Source: Haloferax litoreum
GTDB taxonomy: Archaea > Halobacteriota > Halobacteria > Halobacteriales > Haloferacaceae
Assembly (NCBI RefSeq): GCF_009674605.1
Contig: NZ_WKJO01000001.1
Span: forward strand, 1,550,001 to 1,614,000
Direction of reading: 5' to 3'
DNA: 64,000 nucleotides
The translations under genes were made by a program, and so were the position numbers. The notes under the pieces were generated by a model. It was given only the letters and a program-made list of their open reading frames with translations, ran no database searches and was not told the origin of the DNA. Of the stretch, positions 24,979 through 34,104 are shown piece after piece; within the stretch, counting starts at the first letter, position 1, and the number at the start of each line of letters is the position of its first letter.

Positions 24979-26292
24979 ATGATAGGCATCGTCGGCGGCG
25001 GCATCGCGGGCCTCGCCGCGGCGCATCGACTCCGTAAACGGGGTCACGACGTTCGCATCTTCGAGGCGGCCGACTCACTCGGCGGTCTCGCGGCAACGTA
25101 CGAGACGAGGGGCGACGACATCGAACGGTACTACCACCACCTCTCGAAGTCCGAAGAGACCATCGTCGAACTCGCAGAGGAACTCGGCCTCGGCGACGAC
25201 CTTGAGTGGCGCATCGGCAAGAACGCCTACTACGTCGACGGTGTGGTCCACCCACTGGACACGGCGTGGCAAATCGCGGCGTACCCACACATGAGCCTCT
25301 ACGACAAGTTCCGCCTCGGTATGCTCACCCTCGGCGTCGACGTGCGCGGCGGCATTCCGGACTTCGACGCCTACGAGGAACTCGCGGAGTACGAACACAC
25401 GCCCATCCGCGACTTCGTGGTCGAACACACGACGCAGGGCGTCTACGACAACTTCGTCGAACCCCTCCTCGACGGCAAGTTCGGCGAGCGCAAAGACGAC
25501 GTGTCGGCGGCGTGGTTCCTCGGACGCGTCCGCTTCCGGGGGGAACGTGACCTGCTTCGCGGCGAACTGCTCGGCTACTTCGACGGCGGGTTCGCCCCGC
25601 TCATCGACGCCCTCGTGGACGCTGTCGGCCGCGAAAACATCCAAACCGGGTCGCGTGTCACCGGCCTCGACACCGACGACGGCGAAGTGAGCACGCTCAG
25701 GGTCGAGACCGACGACGGAACCGAGACACACGACGTCGATTCGGTGGTCGTCGCCGCGATGCCGAACGTCCTCGAAGACCTCACTGGCTTCCAGTGCGAC
25801 ATCGACTTCCAAGGTGCGGTCTGTGGCCTCGCCACGATGTCCGAGTCGCTGATGGACACCTACTGGCTCAACATCGCCCACGATGCGCCGTTCGGGTCCC
25901 TCATCGAGCACACGAACTTCGTCCCGCCGGAGCAGTACGGCGGCGACCACCTGCTCTACGTGGCGAGTTACGTTCAGGGGCCGCACGAAGACCTCTGGCA
26001 GATGGACGACGACGAAGTCGAGGACGTGTGGTTCGACGAAATCGAGGACATGTTCCCCGACTTCGACCGCTCTGTCGTCGAGGACTTCAAAATCGCCCGT
26101 AACCCGCGCGCCGGTCCGGTGTACGAACGGGGCTACCTCGACCTCGTCGTCCCCTACGACCTCGCGGACGACGTCGCCGACGGCGTCTACTACGCCGGCA
26201 TGGCCTCCGAGGCGCAGTACCCAGAGCGCTCGCTCAACGGTGGCATCGTCGCCGGATACGAAGTCGCCGACCGCATCGACGACCGACTGTAA
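24979..26292 (+). CDS. FAD-dependent amine-oxidase/phytoene-desaturase-like oxidoreductase
   Basis: 437 residues. FAD-binding loop VGGGIAGLAAAHRLRKRG at the N-terminus, then DSLGGLAATYETRGDDIER, resembling UDP-galactopyranose-mutase- and protoporphyrinogen-oxidase-like proteins. The middle carries YDNFVEPLLDGKFGERKDDVSAAWF and the C-terminal FAD motif is YYAGMASEAQYPERSLNGGIVAG. In other haloarchaea such proteins are thought to act on lipids or sugars; no substrate can be named. Divergent from the histidine kinase. Confidence 0.85.
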   Translation: MIGIVGGGIAGLAAAHRLRKRGHDVRIFEAADSLGGLAATYETRGDDIERYYHHLSKSEETIVELAEELGLGDDLEWRIGKNAYYVDGVVHPLDTAWQIAAYPHMSLYDKFRLGMLTLGVDVRGGIPDFDAYEELAEYEHTPIRDFVVEHTTQGVYDNFVEPLLDGKFGERKDDVSAAWFLGRVRFRGERDLLRGELLGYFDGGFAPLIDALVDAVGRENIQTGSRVTGLDTDDGEVSTLRVETDDGTETHDVDSVVVAAMPNVLEDLTGFQCDIDFQGAVCGLATMSESLMDTYWLNIAHDAPFGSLIEHTNFVPPEQYGGDHLLYVASYVQGPHEDLWQMDDDEVEDVWFDEIEDMFPDFDRSVVEDFKIARNPRAGPVYERGYLDLVVPYDLADDVADGVYYAGMASEAQYPERSLNGGIVAGYEVADRIDDRL

Positions 26293-26390
26293 GTCGGCGT
26301 CACGCCGCAGTTACGTTTCGACGGAGTTCGTGTCACGCTGAGCCACGCTTACCGGCAATCCACTACGAATCCGGAACCCCTTTTGGCGTC

Positions 26391-26408
26391 ACTGACTGAC
26401 CAGTCAGT
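26391..26408. promoter_or_regulatory. TetR operator palindrome at the efflux operon start
   Basis: ACTGACTG-AC-CAGTCAGT, two perfect 8-bp arms, ending two bases before the GTG of the TetR gene. In a leaderless transcript this position covers the initiation site, so occupancy by the TetR dimer would block the promoter. Confidence 0.65.
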
Positions 26409-26410
26409 TA

Positions 26411-27097
26411 GTGAGTTCTGACGCGACGCCGGACCAGTCTGTCCCCGACGAGGTCCACGACGAGTTGATGCAGGCGACGTATCGGGCACTGTGCGCCCAC
26501 GGGTACGCCGACTTGACGATGCAACGAATCGCCGACGAGGCAGGCAAGAGCAAGTCCCTCCTCCACTACCACTACGGGACGAAACGTGAGTTACTCGTCT
26601 CGTTCCTCGCGTACCTGCTGGACCGCTTCGAGGAGAAAGTCGAGGCAACTGAGGGCGACGCGCCACCGGAGCGACTTCGGTTCCTCCTCGACAAGATGGC
26701 CCCCGACGAGGACGACGACGGCGACTACGACCGATTCGGCCTCGCGTTGATGGAACTTCGGACGCAGGCACCGCACGACGAGGCGTACCGAGAGCAAATC
26801 GCCCAGAACGAGGCGGCCATCCGCGAGCGCTTCGCCGACATCGTCCGCGACGGTATCGAACAGGGTGTCTTCCGCGAGGTGGACGCCGACCAGACGGCCT
26901 CGCTTCTGTTCGCCGCACTCGATGGCGCACGTCTCCAGCGAGTCATCGTCTCCGGGTCCGACGCAGACGACGTGACTCGTTCGGCACACGACGCCCCCCA
27001 CGACGTTCGTGCCGCACTGGAGACGTTCGTCGTTTCGAACCTCCTCGTCGACGACGGTGAGGGAGAAACGAGCGTGGCGACGGAGGGTGACGAGTGA
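26411..27097 (+). CDS. TetR/AcrR family transcriptional repressor
   Basis: 228 residues from a GTG. The N-terminal helix-turn-helix reads YRALCAHGYADLTMQRIADE followed by AGKSKSLLHYHYGTKRELLVSF, the standard TetR signature. The C-terminal part is a divergent ligand-binding helical domain with an acidic loop (APDEDDDGDYDRF). Its stop overlaps the GTG of the MATE gene (GTGA), so the pair is an autoregulated efflux operon. An 18-bp palindrome lies directly before the start codon. Confidence 0.92.
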   Translation: MSSDATPDQSVPDEVHDELMQATYRALCAHGYADLTMQRIADEAGKSKSLLHYHYGTKRELLVSFLAYLLDRFEEKVEATEGDAPPERLRFLLDKMAPDEDDDGDYDRFGLALMELRTQAPHDEAYREQIAQNEAAIRERFADIVRDGIEQGVFREVDADQTASLLFAALDGARLQRVIVSGSDADDVTRSAHDAPHDVRAALETFVVSNLLVDDGEGETSVATEGDE

Positions 27098-28575
27098 GCG
27101 CCCGCGACGTCAACCTCACCGAGGGCGACCTGCTCAAACCGCTGTTGACGCTCTCGATTCCCATCGTCCTCTCGCAACTCATGCAGGTCGGCTACAACCT
27201 CGCCGACACCTTCTGGGTCGGACGCGTGGGCGAAGCAGCAGTGTCCGCGCTGTCGTTCTCGTGGCCGCTGGTCTTCCTCATGATATCCATCGGGATGGGG
27301 TTCACCGTCGCCGGAACCGTCCTCGTCGCCCAGAACAAGGGCGCGGGCAACCACGACAGAGTCGACCACGTTGCCGGCCAGACTATCGCGTTCGTCACGC
27401 TCTTGTCGATATTCTTCTCGGCCGTTGGCTACCTCCTCGCGCCGACTATCTTGCCCCTCATCGGGACGACGCCCGGCACTGAGGTCCACAACTTGGCCGT
27501 CGAGTACACGCGGACCATCTTCCTCGGTGTCTACTTCATGTTCGGCTTCTTCATCTTTCAGGCACTCCTGCGCGGGTGGGGCGACACGCGGACGCCGATG
27601 TTCCTCATGGCGTTCGGCGTCGCGCTGAACGTCATCATCGACCCGTTTCTCATCCTCGGGTTCGACGGTAACCCGCTGTTTGGCCTCTTCGGGCTCAACG
27701 CCCTCCAGTCGCAACTGTTCGCGGCCACGGGGTTCACTGGGTTCGGTGTGCAAGGTGCGGCCATCGCGACGGTGTTCGCGCGCGGACTCGGCGCACTCGT
27801 CGGGTTCGGCCTCCTCTTCTCCGGGCGGGTCGGCATCCAACTCTCGCCGCGTGACCTCGTGCTGAAGGCCGACACGGTGCGAAAAATCGTCAAAATCGGT
27901 GCCCCCACGAGCGTCGAGCAGTCGACCCGTGCACTCGGTGTCACGGCACTGACGGCCATCGTCGCGTTCGCCGGCGCGGAAGCAGTCGGCACCGACACCG
28001 CCGCGGCAGTCGCCGCCTTCGGTATCGGAATCCGCCTCAACTCGCTCGTGTTCCTCCCGGCAATCGGTCTCCAGCAGGGTATCGAGACGGTGGTCGGCCA
28101 GAACCTCGGCGCGGAGAAACCGGACCGCGCAGAGCACGGCGTCCACCTCGGCGCGGGCCTCATCGCCGGCGCACTCGTGTTCGTCTCTGCGGGGGCGTAC
28201 TTCTTCGCCGAACCCATCTTCTCGGTGTTCATCCCCGGCGAACCGAACGTCATCCAAATCGGCGTGGACTTCCTCCGCATCATCGCACCGTCGTATCTGT
28301 TCCTCGGCGTCTTCCGGGTCGTCTCCGGTGGGTTCCGTGGAAGCGGGTCCACGCGGACGGCGATGATATTCACGCTCCTCTCGCTGTGGGTGTTCCGCAT
28401 CCCGCCGGCGTACCTCCTCGTCGCCTACGGCGGCATGGGTGTCACCGGCGTCTGGTGGGCGATATCGCTGTCGAACGTCGTCGCTGCCGTCGCCGCGTTC
28501 GCGTGGTTCACGCGCGGGACGTGGAAAGACAACGTCGTCGACTCGCCGCGGATGGCCGCAGCGGCGGACGACTAA
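27094..28575 (+). CDS. MATE family multidrug efflux transporter
   Basis: 493 residues and 12 predicted membrane helices in two pseudo-symmetric halves. N-terminal LTLSIPIVLSQLMQVGYNLAD followed by TFWVGRVGEAAVSALS is the NorM/DinF signature, and TPMFLMAFGVALNVIIDPFLI the matching segment of helix 5. It probably exports organic cations or dyes using a sodium or proton gradient. The GTG start overlaps the TetR stop. Drug identity cannot be inferred. Confidence 0.93.
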   Translation: MSARDVNLTEGDLLKPLLTLSIPIVLSQLMQVGYNLADTFWVGRVGEAAVSALSFSWPLVFLMISIGMGFTVAGTVLVAQNKGAGNHDRVDHVAGQTIAFVTLLSIFFSAVGYLLAPTILPLIGTTPGTEVHNLAVEYTRTIFLGVYFMFGFFIFQALLRGWGDTRTPMFLMAFGVALNVIIDPFLILGFDGNPLFGLFGLNALQSQLFAATGFTGFGVQGAAIATVFARGLGALVGFGLLFSGRVGIQLSPRDLVLKADTVRKIVKIGAPTSVEQSTRALGVTALTAIVAFAGAEAVGTDTAAAVAAFGIGIRLNSLVFLPAIGLQQGIETVVGQNLGAEKPDRAEHGVHLGAGLIAGALVFVSAGAYFFAEPIFSVFIPGEPNVIQIGVDFLRIIAPSYLFLGVFRVVSGGFRGSGSTRTAMIFTLLSLWVFRIPPAYLLVAYGGMGVTGVWWAISLSNVVAAVAAFAWFTRGTWKDNVVDSPRMAAAADD

Positions 28576-28593
28576 AACAGGAGTTCGGCGACC

Positions 28594-29187
28594 TTACGCC
28601 GTCTCTTCGTCGACGTCTTGCAGACCGGGTGCCGCGTTCACATCTACGTTCTCCGGTTCGTCGGTGCCGCCGACGTTGACCTCGCCAGTCTCGTCTTCGA
28701 CGTACACGTCGTCGGCGAACCCGCCTTCTGCGTGTGGGTGGACGGGATTGTCCAACTTCTCCAGCGTCGCGGGTGCGTCCGGAATCTCCATCGTCCGGAA
28801 GTCACCGAGTGGGTTGGCGATGTCGATGTCGTAGCGCTCGAAGAACTCTTCGTAGCGTTCGTAGTGGGCTTCGAGTTCGTCCGCGGGGAACTCCATCATC
28901 TCGGTCCACCCGTAGTTGTAGAAGTCGAAGTTGGCCTGAATGTGAGTTATCTCACGGGCCTCGGCCTCCGGGAACCCGGCGTCGAGGGCCGCGAGATAGG
29001 TGTCGAAGGTACACTCGAAGAACGCCGCCATGTGGGCTTCGCGCTCGTCCCGGTGGTCCGGGTCGGCGCGTTCGCCGAAGATGCGCACGTGCAGGTCGAC
29101 CATCTTCTCGGTGGCGATGTCACCGATGACGGGCATGGTGAGAGCCTTCTTCGTCGCAAAGTGGCGGATGTTCTGACGAATCTTCAT
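28594..29187 (-). CDS. DUF6149 family haloarchaeal protein
   Basis: 197 residues beginning MKIRQNIRHFATKKALTMPV, the opening I associate with DUF6149. A soluble acidic protein rich in His and aromatic residues (HIQANFDFYNYGWTEMMEF). The C-terminal 40 residues are strongly acidic and probably disordered. No catalytic motif is recognised. Convergent with the MATE gene and divergent from the wHTH regulator gene. Confidence 0.78.
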   Translation of the reverse strand: MKIRQNIRHFATKKALTMPVIGDIATEKMVDLHVRIFGERADPDHRDEREAHMAAFFECTFDTYLAALDAGFPEAEAREITHIQANFDFYNYGWTEMMEFPADELEAHYERYEEFFERYDIDIANPLGDFRTMEIPDAPATLEKLDNPVHPHAEGGFADDVYVEDETGEVNVGGTDEPENVDVNAAPGLQDVDEETA

Positions 29188-29252
29188 TCAGTCGCCGGCT
29201 TAGGGTCGAATACACGTAAAGACCACGCCTATGGAGGTGCTGAACGAGATTT

Positions 29253-29278
29253 CACGACGTGTTTTATTGTATCACGTG
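29253..29278 (+). promoter_or_regulatory. promoter of the zinc-ribbon regulator, TATA flanked by CACG palindromes
   Basis: TTTTATTG (29262-29269) is the TATA box, 27 bp before the ATG at 29293. CACG-A-CGTG (29253-29261) abuts it on one side and CACGTG (29273-29278) on the other, a likely pair of operator sites. Confidence 0.5.
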
Positions 29279-29292
29279 TTCATGTCCTGACT

Positions 29293-30207
29293 ATGAGCGA
29301 CTCCGCATCAATCCGCGAGGACTCGGTCCTCGACTGCGACGACTGCCTCTCTCCCGCCGAGGCGTTCGCAATCGTCGCCGACGAGACGCGACTGACCATC
29401 CTCGAAGCACTCTGGGAGTCACCTGACCGCCCAGTCCCCTTCTCCGAGTTGCGCCGCCGTGTCGGCGTCGACGACAGCGCACGCTTCAACTATCACCTCG
29501 GCAAACTCCGCGGCCAATTCGTCCACAAGACTGAGGAGGGCTACGACTTCCGCCACGCCGGTGAGAAAGTGGTCCGCGCCGTACTCGCAGGGACGTTCAA
29601 CGAAGACCCGGTCCTTCCCGCGTTCCCCGCGCCAGGGTCGTGTGTCTCGTGTGGTGGCCCACTCGAAGCAGACTACGGCGACGAGAAACTCACAATCGCC
29701 TGTGCCGACGCCGACTGCGGGCGAGTCCACGCGCACGAGGAGTTCCCTCCGGGTGGCCTCCAGAACCGGTCGACTGACGCGCTTCTCTCGGCGTTCGACC
29801 AGCGAGTGAGACACCTCCACTGTCTCGCCGCCGACGGCGTCTGCCCCGAGTGCGGCGGGACCACGAGTACCGAACTCTCCCGAGACACCGACCCGTTCGA
29901 ACTCGACGTGGTCGTAAACCACCGCTGTGCGCAGTGTGCGTACGAGGCAGTCTCGCCCGTCGGACTGGTCTTACTCGACGAGTCCACCGTCCTCGGGTTC
30001 CTCTCGTCGCGGGGCGACGACGTGTGTGGGACGCCGTTCTGGCGGTTCTCGTGGGTCGTCGGCGACGAGGCACTCACTATCGTCGACGACGACCCGTGGC
30101 GCATCAGCGTCCGTATCGAACACGAGTCGGACGCGCTCGTCGTCGAACTCGACGAGACGCTCGCGTGCATCGATTCGCGCGTCGAACACCTCGGCGAGAT
30201 TGCATAA
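29293..30207 (+). CDS. winged-helix (ArsR-like) regulator with two zinc ribbons
   Basis: 304 residues starting MSDSASIREDSVLDCDDCLS. Residues about 18-95 form an ArsR-type winged helix (AFAIVADETRLTILEALWES followed by VGVDDSARFNYHLGKLRGQF). Then come two Cys clusters, CVSCGGP...C.....C and CPECGGT...CAQC, each able to hold zinc. The rest is a beta-rich haloarchaea-specific domain, probably a ligand sensor. Such wHTH proteins are abundant in haloarchaea and mostly uncharacterised. The frame is open far upstream, but this ATG is placed by the TATA box and the domain start. Confidence 0.85.
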   Translation: MSDSASIREDSVLDCDDCLSPAEAFAIVADETRLTILEALWESPDRPVPFSELRRRVGVDDSARFNYHLGKLRGQFVHKTEEGYDFRHAGEKVVRAVLAGTFNEDPVLPAFPAPGSCVSCGGPLEADYGDEKLTIACADADCGRVHAHEEFPPGGLQNRSTDALLSAFDQRVRHLHCLAADGVCPECGGTTSTELSRDTDPFELDVVVNHRCAQCAYEAVSPVGLVLLDESTVLGFLSSRGDDVCGTPFWRFSWVVGDEALTIVDDDPWRISVRIEHESDALVVELDETLACIDSRVEHLGEIA

Positions 30208-30217
30208 ATTCGGTACG

Positions 30218-30231
30218 GTAAGCCGGCTTAC
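30218..30231. promoter_or_regulatory. 14-bp perfect palindrome GTAAGCCGGCTTAC
   Basis: Self-complementary over all 14 bases, just after the regulator gene and before a TATA-like AAAAATATC. The half-site GCTTAC occurs again at 30246-30251, so two or three binding sites could surround the promoter of the next gene. Confidence 0.5.
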
Positions 30232-30295
30232 AAAAATATCATTCTGCTTACCCTTTTGGTATAGGGGGTCGTCCGTCTAGACGAGGAGAACGAAC

Positions 30296-30652
30296 ATGAC
30301 CCACGACAACAAACTCGGTCTTCCAGACGCACTTGACAAGCGTCCGGATGGAATTGGAACGCTCGGAGACACGGTGTTCGTCGCACTCGCGGCAGTGGTC
30401 GGTATCTTCGTCGCGACGCTCGCCGCCACACTCGTCGCTCCCCTCGGACCGGGAGTCGGCCTCGTGGCCCTCTTCGTCGGATGGCCACTCGGATTCCTCG
30501 TCACGGCGCTCGGGTTCCGTGCGGGCATCGGCGTGGTCGTCAGGACGGGTGCCCCCGCACTGGTTCGTGACGCCCTCCGCCGGACCCGCGCACCGACCCG
30601 CGTCGCTGCCGACGGTGGTCGACCGGACGACGTGCCGTGCGACTGCCACTAG
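30296..30652 (+). CDS. small haloarchaeal membrane protein
   Basis: 118 residues with two adjacent hydrophobic helices (about 26-48 and 53-80) joined by a short Pro-Gly turn. It ends in a basic region and a Cys-rich tip (DDVPCDCH). GAGGAG lies 8 nt before the ATG, one of the few clear ribosome binding sites in the window. I recognise no family. It lies directly downstream of a wHTH regulator gene and a palindrome, so it may be that regulator's target. Confidence 0.6.
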   Translation: MTHDNKLGLPDALDKRPDGIGTLGDTVFVALAAVVGIFVATLAATLVAPLGPGVGLVALFVGWPLGFLVTALGFRAGIGVVVRTGAPALVRDALRRTRAPTRVAADGGRPDDVPCDCH

Positions 30653-30818
30653 TCGGCAATCGCTCCCCCGAACTGAGTAACTCCCTCGCGACCCGGCTAT
30701 CTCTGCCCGCGAACCGGCTATTCTCTCCGTTTCTCGTCTCTCGTGGCGGATTTCCGCTGACTAAACAATCATGAGGGAGATAGCAATCCACATTAACCCC
30801 GAATACAAACGTCGGGTC

Positions 30819-32060
30819 ATGAGTCAATCGTACGTGATCGTCGGCGACGGCATCGCGGGGGCCTCAGCGGCCGAGACCCTCCGTGAGGAGGAACCCGATG
30901 CCGACATCACAATCATCACGGACGAGGGTGAACCCCTGTACAATCGCATCCTGATCAAAGAGTTCGCGAAGGGCAAACTTCCCGAAGCGCCCATCTCCAT
31001 CCACGACGAATCGTGGTACGACGACCGGGATGTCGACCTCGTTCTGAACACGCTCGTCACGGACATCGACCCCGACGCGCACACGCTCACCGCCCACGAC
31101 GGCACCGAGTACGAGTACGACAAACTCCTCCTCGCCATCGGTGGCACCCCGACCCAACTCCCCGTCGAGAACTCCGACGCGGAAGGCATCCACCACTTCT
31201 GGACGTTCCAGGACGCCCGCGACATCAAAGAGCACATCGAACAGGCGGACAACTCCGTCGTCATCGGTGCGGGCCTCCTCGGCATCGACCTCGCGGCCAT
31301 CACCGCCGCACAGGGCGTCGAAGGCAAGTACCTCATGCGCGGCAAGGCGTGGTGGCGCTACGCGCTCTCGCAGGAAGGCGCGGAGATTATCCACAACGCG
31401 CTCCGCGAGCGAAACGTCGAACCGGTCTTCGACTCCGGTGTCGACCACTTCGAGATGGATGATGACGGCGTCGTCACGGCCGCTATCGACCCCAACGGCG
31501 ACCGCTACCCCGCCGACTTCGTCGGCATCGCCATCGGCCTGAACTTCAACACGGAGATTCTCAGCGGCACGGACATCGAGTACGACACCGGCATCTACGT
31601 GGACGAGTACATGCGGACGAACCACGACGACATCTTCGCGGCCGGTGACATCACCGAGTTCCACGACGTCATCCTCGGCGAGCGTGCACAGAACGGTGCG
31701 TGGGGCTCCGCCAAGGAACAGGGAACCATCGCGGCCAAGAACATGGTCGACTACGGCTCTGCGGAGTTCCGCTGGGTCTCGTCGTACTCCATCACTCACT
31801 TCGACTTCCCGTTCCTCTCGTTCGGTCACCCGACCCTCGGCGACGAGAGTGTCGAAGCCAAGTACTCCGACACCGAGTGGCGGCGTCTCGCCATCAAGGA
31901 CGGCAAAATCGTCGGCGGCGTCCTCATCGGCGACCTCTCGCCGCAGACGAAGTACAAGAAACTCATGCGCGAACAGGTCGACGTCAGCGGTCAGTTGGAG
32001 ACACTCGTGAAGCAGGACTTCCAACTCGAAGACCTCGAAGGCGCGGCGGCCGAACAGTAA
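30819..32060 (+). CDS. NAD(P)/FAD-dependent oxidoreductase, ferredoxin/rubredoxin-reductase type
   Basis: 413 residues starting MSQSYVIVGDGIAGASAAET. FAD loop GDGIAG at 9-14, the LLLAIGGTP motif, a second Rossmann loop VVIGAGLLGIDLAAITA for NAD(P)H, and the IFAAGDITEF FAD-ribityl motif. The C-terminal domain includes DFPFLSFGHPTLGD. The overall layout is that of the NirB-N/rubredoxin-reductase-like class with a redox-partner-binding tail, so it probably passes electrons to an iron-sulfur protein. The start is placed by the N-terminal Rossmann strand. Confidence 0.9.
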   Translation: MSQSYVIVGDGIAGASAAETLREEEPDADITIITDEGEPLYNRILIKEFAKGKLPEAPISIHDESWYDDRDVDLVLNTLVTDIDPDAHTLTAHDGTEYEYDKLLLAIGGTPTQLPVENSDAEGIHHFWTFQDARDIKEHIEQADNSVVIGAGLLGIDLAAITAAQGVEGKYLMRGKAWWRYALSQEGAEIIHNALRERNVEPVFDSGVDHFEMDDDGVVTAAIDPNGDRYPADFVGIAIGLNFNTEILSGTDIEYDTGIYVDEYMRTNHDDIFAAGDITEFHDVILGERAQNGAWGSAKEQGTIAAKNMVDYGSAEFRWVSSYSITHFDFPFLSFGHPTLGDESVEAKYSDTEWRRLAIKDGKIVGGVLIGDLSPQTKYKKLMREQVDVSGQLETLVKQDFQLEDLEGAAAEQ

Positions 32061-32244
32061 CCGGCCAGACCCTCCCGTTTTCTCCCTCTCTCAGCACCGA
32101 CTGCGCCTCATCGAGAGGCACCTTGCGGTACTCGATTGACTCACCCTTCTGCGACGCTCTCTTCGTCTCCTCGCGCCCGGCCCAGTCGGGCCACGACGTG
32201 ACTGCTGACTGTAATATCCCCTCCCGTCTGCAAGTTCTGGCAAA

Positions 32245-32252
32245 CATTTATG
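32245..32252 (+). promoter_or_regulatory. TATA box of the 79-aa protein gene
   Basis: CATTTATG centred 28 bp upstream of the ATG at 32277; no ribosome binding site, so leaderless. Confidence 0.5.
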
Positions 32253-32276
32253 TCATTTGGTGGCATGTGTTACCAT

Positions 32277-32516
32277 ATGTCATCTAAGGACGAACAGCCC
32301 ACGTCTGCGCCAGACGTCACCACGTCGCCCGTCGTCGTTCCCGTGACTGACGTGCCCGCCGGTGTTCGGGTTCACCACTTCGACGAACTCAGTGAGCAGA
32401 CCCAGCACGCCCTCGCAACTGTGTCCCACTCGGGTCGTCTCGACATCGACCCGACCGCCACGCGCCTCTCGCGTGGCGACGTCGTCGTCTTCACCAAATA
32501 TTTCCGGGTCCAGTAA
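32277..32516 (+). CDS. small haloarchaeal protein, possible DUF7979 type
   Basis: 79 residues. A low-complexity N-terminus is followed by VRVHHFDELSEQTQHALATV and FTKYFRVQ at the very end. The HFDEL..... and F.KY.RV pattern reminds me of a recently defined haloarchaeal domain (DUF7979), but I am not certain. Soluble, acidic, no Cys. The ATG is placed 28 bp after a TATA-like CATTTATG. Confidence 0.6.
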   Translation: MSSKDEQPTSAPDVTTSPVVVPVTDVPAGVRVHHFDELSEQTQHALATVSHSGRLDIDPTATRLSRGDVVVFTKYFRVQ

Positions 32517-32645
32517 TCGCTGACGACGGCCAACCGACCCGTTTTCACACCACTTCGTTCGACGCTCTGTCGAGTCACTGCTGACCGTCGGTCCGGTCGG
32601 CGAGGACCGAAGTGGTTTTCCACGCTTCGCCGCCTATCGGCGGAC

Positions 32646-33068
32646 ATGGCTGCAGGTGGCGGACAAGGGACGATGACGCTCGCGTTCGAACTAGAGGCCC
32701 TCAAACGCCTCGCAGACCCGAACGCGGCGTTCGCGGACGCTCGCACGTGGACGAAGTACGTCGGCGTCGTGAGCGAGAAACCGACGTACGTCGTGACGAA
32801 CTTCACCCGGAAAGAGCGCATCCGTCAGGACTTCTTCTCCGGTCCACGCGGCGTCGAAGAGAGTCTCGAGAACGTGATGCGACAGTTCGACACCGACAGA
32901 CACGTCTTCGTCGGGACCAGCGACGACGACAGGGCCATCGCCGAAGAGACTGGGTGGGAGTACCTCGCCGTCGAAGACGCGGCGGACGCGGCCGAGTGGC
33001 CCATCGCCGAGGACGACGAGTCGGTGGAAGACCCGTTCGAGGACGACGGGCGCGACGATTGGCCGTAG
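32646..33068 (+). CDS. haloarchaeal conserved protein (perhaps DUF7124)
   Basis: 140 residues. The core [20 protein letters not shown] and [20 protein letters not shown], followed by a [20 protein letters not shown] strand-helix unit, suggests a compact alpha/beta domain with an acidic disordered tail. It resembles a haloarchaea-only family I associate with DUF7124. An internal ATG at 32673 is the alternative start, but a TATA-like TTTTCC 26-33 bp before 32646 favours the longer form. Function unknown. Confidence 0.62.
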   Translation: MAAGGGQGTMTLAFELEALKRLADPNAAFADARTWTKYVGVVSEKPTYVVTNFTRKERIRQDFFSGPRGVEESLENVMRQFDTDRHVFVGTSDDDRAIAEETGWEYLAVEDAADAAEWPIAEDDESVEDPFEDDGRDDWP

Positions 33069-33147
33069 TGGACCGGAGCACTCCGTCCTCCAGCGGTTTG
33101 TTCGCCTATCGAAAGCACTAATCAGCAACGGCACCTCTTACTCGCTG

Positions 33148-34074
33148 ATGAGTCACCAGTTGCCTGACGTACAGGCCTCTCAGCCGGACGTAACCGTCGG
33201 GCTCAGCCAGGTCGGCGTCACAGGCGTCGAGAAGCTCGTCAAGATTGCCCGCGACGGAAAACGTCCGCTCGTCTTGATGGCGGAGTTCGAAGTCTTCGTC
33301 GACCTCCCGAGTGGTCGCAAGGGCATCGACATGAGCCGAAATATGCAGGTCATCGACGAGGTTCTCGAAGCCGCCGTCTCCGAACCCGCCTACCGGGTCG
33401 AAGACATGTGCGGTGACGCCGCCGAACGTCTCCTCGCGAAACACGAGTACACCACGACGGCGGAGGTTCGGATGACTGCCGAACTCGTCGTCCGTGAAGA
33501 TACTCCGGCCAGCGGACTGGCAACCCAGAGTACCGCACAGATTATCGCCAGTTCGACGGCCACCGAAGACGGGACCCGCGAAGAAATCGGGGCCGAAGTC
33601 GTCGGGATGACCGTCTGTCCCTGTTCGCAGGGGATGTCAGCTTCCCGCGCCCGCGACGTGCTTCAGGACCTCGCCGTCGACGACGACACTATCGAAGAAT
33701 TCCTCGAGAAGGTCCCCCAACCCGGCCACTCCCAGCGCGGTCACGCGACGCTCACCGTCGAGACGGAAGGGTCTCCCAACGTCGACCTCATGGACCTCAT
33801 CGACATCGCCCGCGACTCGATGTCGGCGCGTATCTACAACCTCGCCAAGCGCCCGGACGAAGACCACATGACGTACCACGCCCACGCGAACGCGAAGTTC
33901 GTCGAAGACTGCGTCCGGTCGATGGCCGAGATGTCTGTGGAGGAACTCGCACACCTCCCGGACGACGCAGTGGTCCACATGAAGCAGTCGAACGACGAGT
34001 CGATTCACCAGCACAACGCCCACGCGGAACGCGAAGTGACGCTGGGTCAACTGCGGGACGAACTCGACGCCTAA
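33148..34074 (+). CDS. mptA: GTP cyclohydrolase MptA (FolE2-type)
   Basis: 308 residues. It converts GTP to a 7,8-dihydroneopterin cyclic phosphate, starting archaeal pterin and archaeosine-precursor synthesis. Family signatures are [32 protein letters not shown] (the Cys metal ligand of CPCSQ) and [15 protein letters not shown]. The length fits the FolE2/MptA family. A hairpin plus T-run follows its stop, before the convergent regulator gene. Confidence 0.95.
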   Translation: MSHQLPDVQASQPDVTVGLSQVGVTGVEKLVKIARDGKRPLVLMAEFEVFVDLPSGRKGIDMSRNMQVIDEVLEAAVSEPAYRVEDMCGDAAERLLAKHEYTTTAEVRMTAELVVREDTPASGLATQSTAQIIASSTATEDGTREEIGAEVVGMTVCPCSQGMSASRARDVLQDLAVDDDTIEEFLEKVPQPGHSQRGHATLTVETEGSPNVDLMDLIDIARDSMSARIYNLAKRPDEDHMTYHAHANAKFVEDCVRSMAEMSVEELAHLPDDAVVHMKQSNDESIHQHNAHAEREVTLGQLRDELDA

Positions 34075-34094
34075 CGCACTCGGTGCGCTGTTTT
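34075..34094 (+). terminator. stem-loop and T-run after mptA
   Basis: CGCAC-TCG-GTGCG followed by CTGTTTT, starting directly at the mptA stop. It would end the mptA transcript before the convergent gene. Confidence 0.5.
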
Positions 34095-34104
34095 CGACTC
34101 GTTG

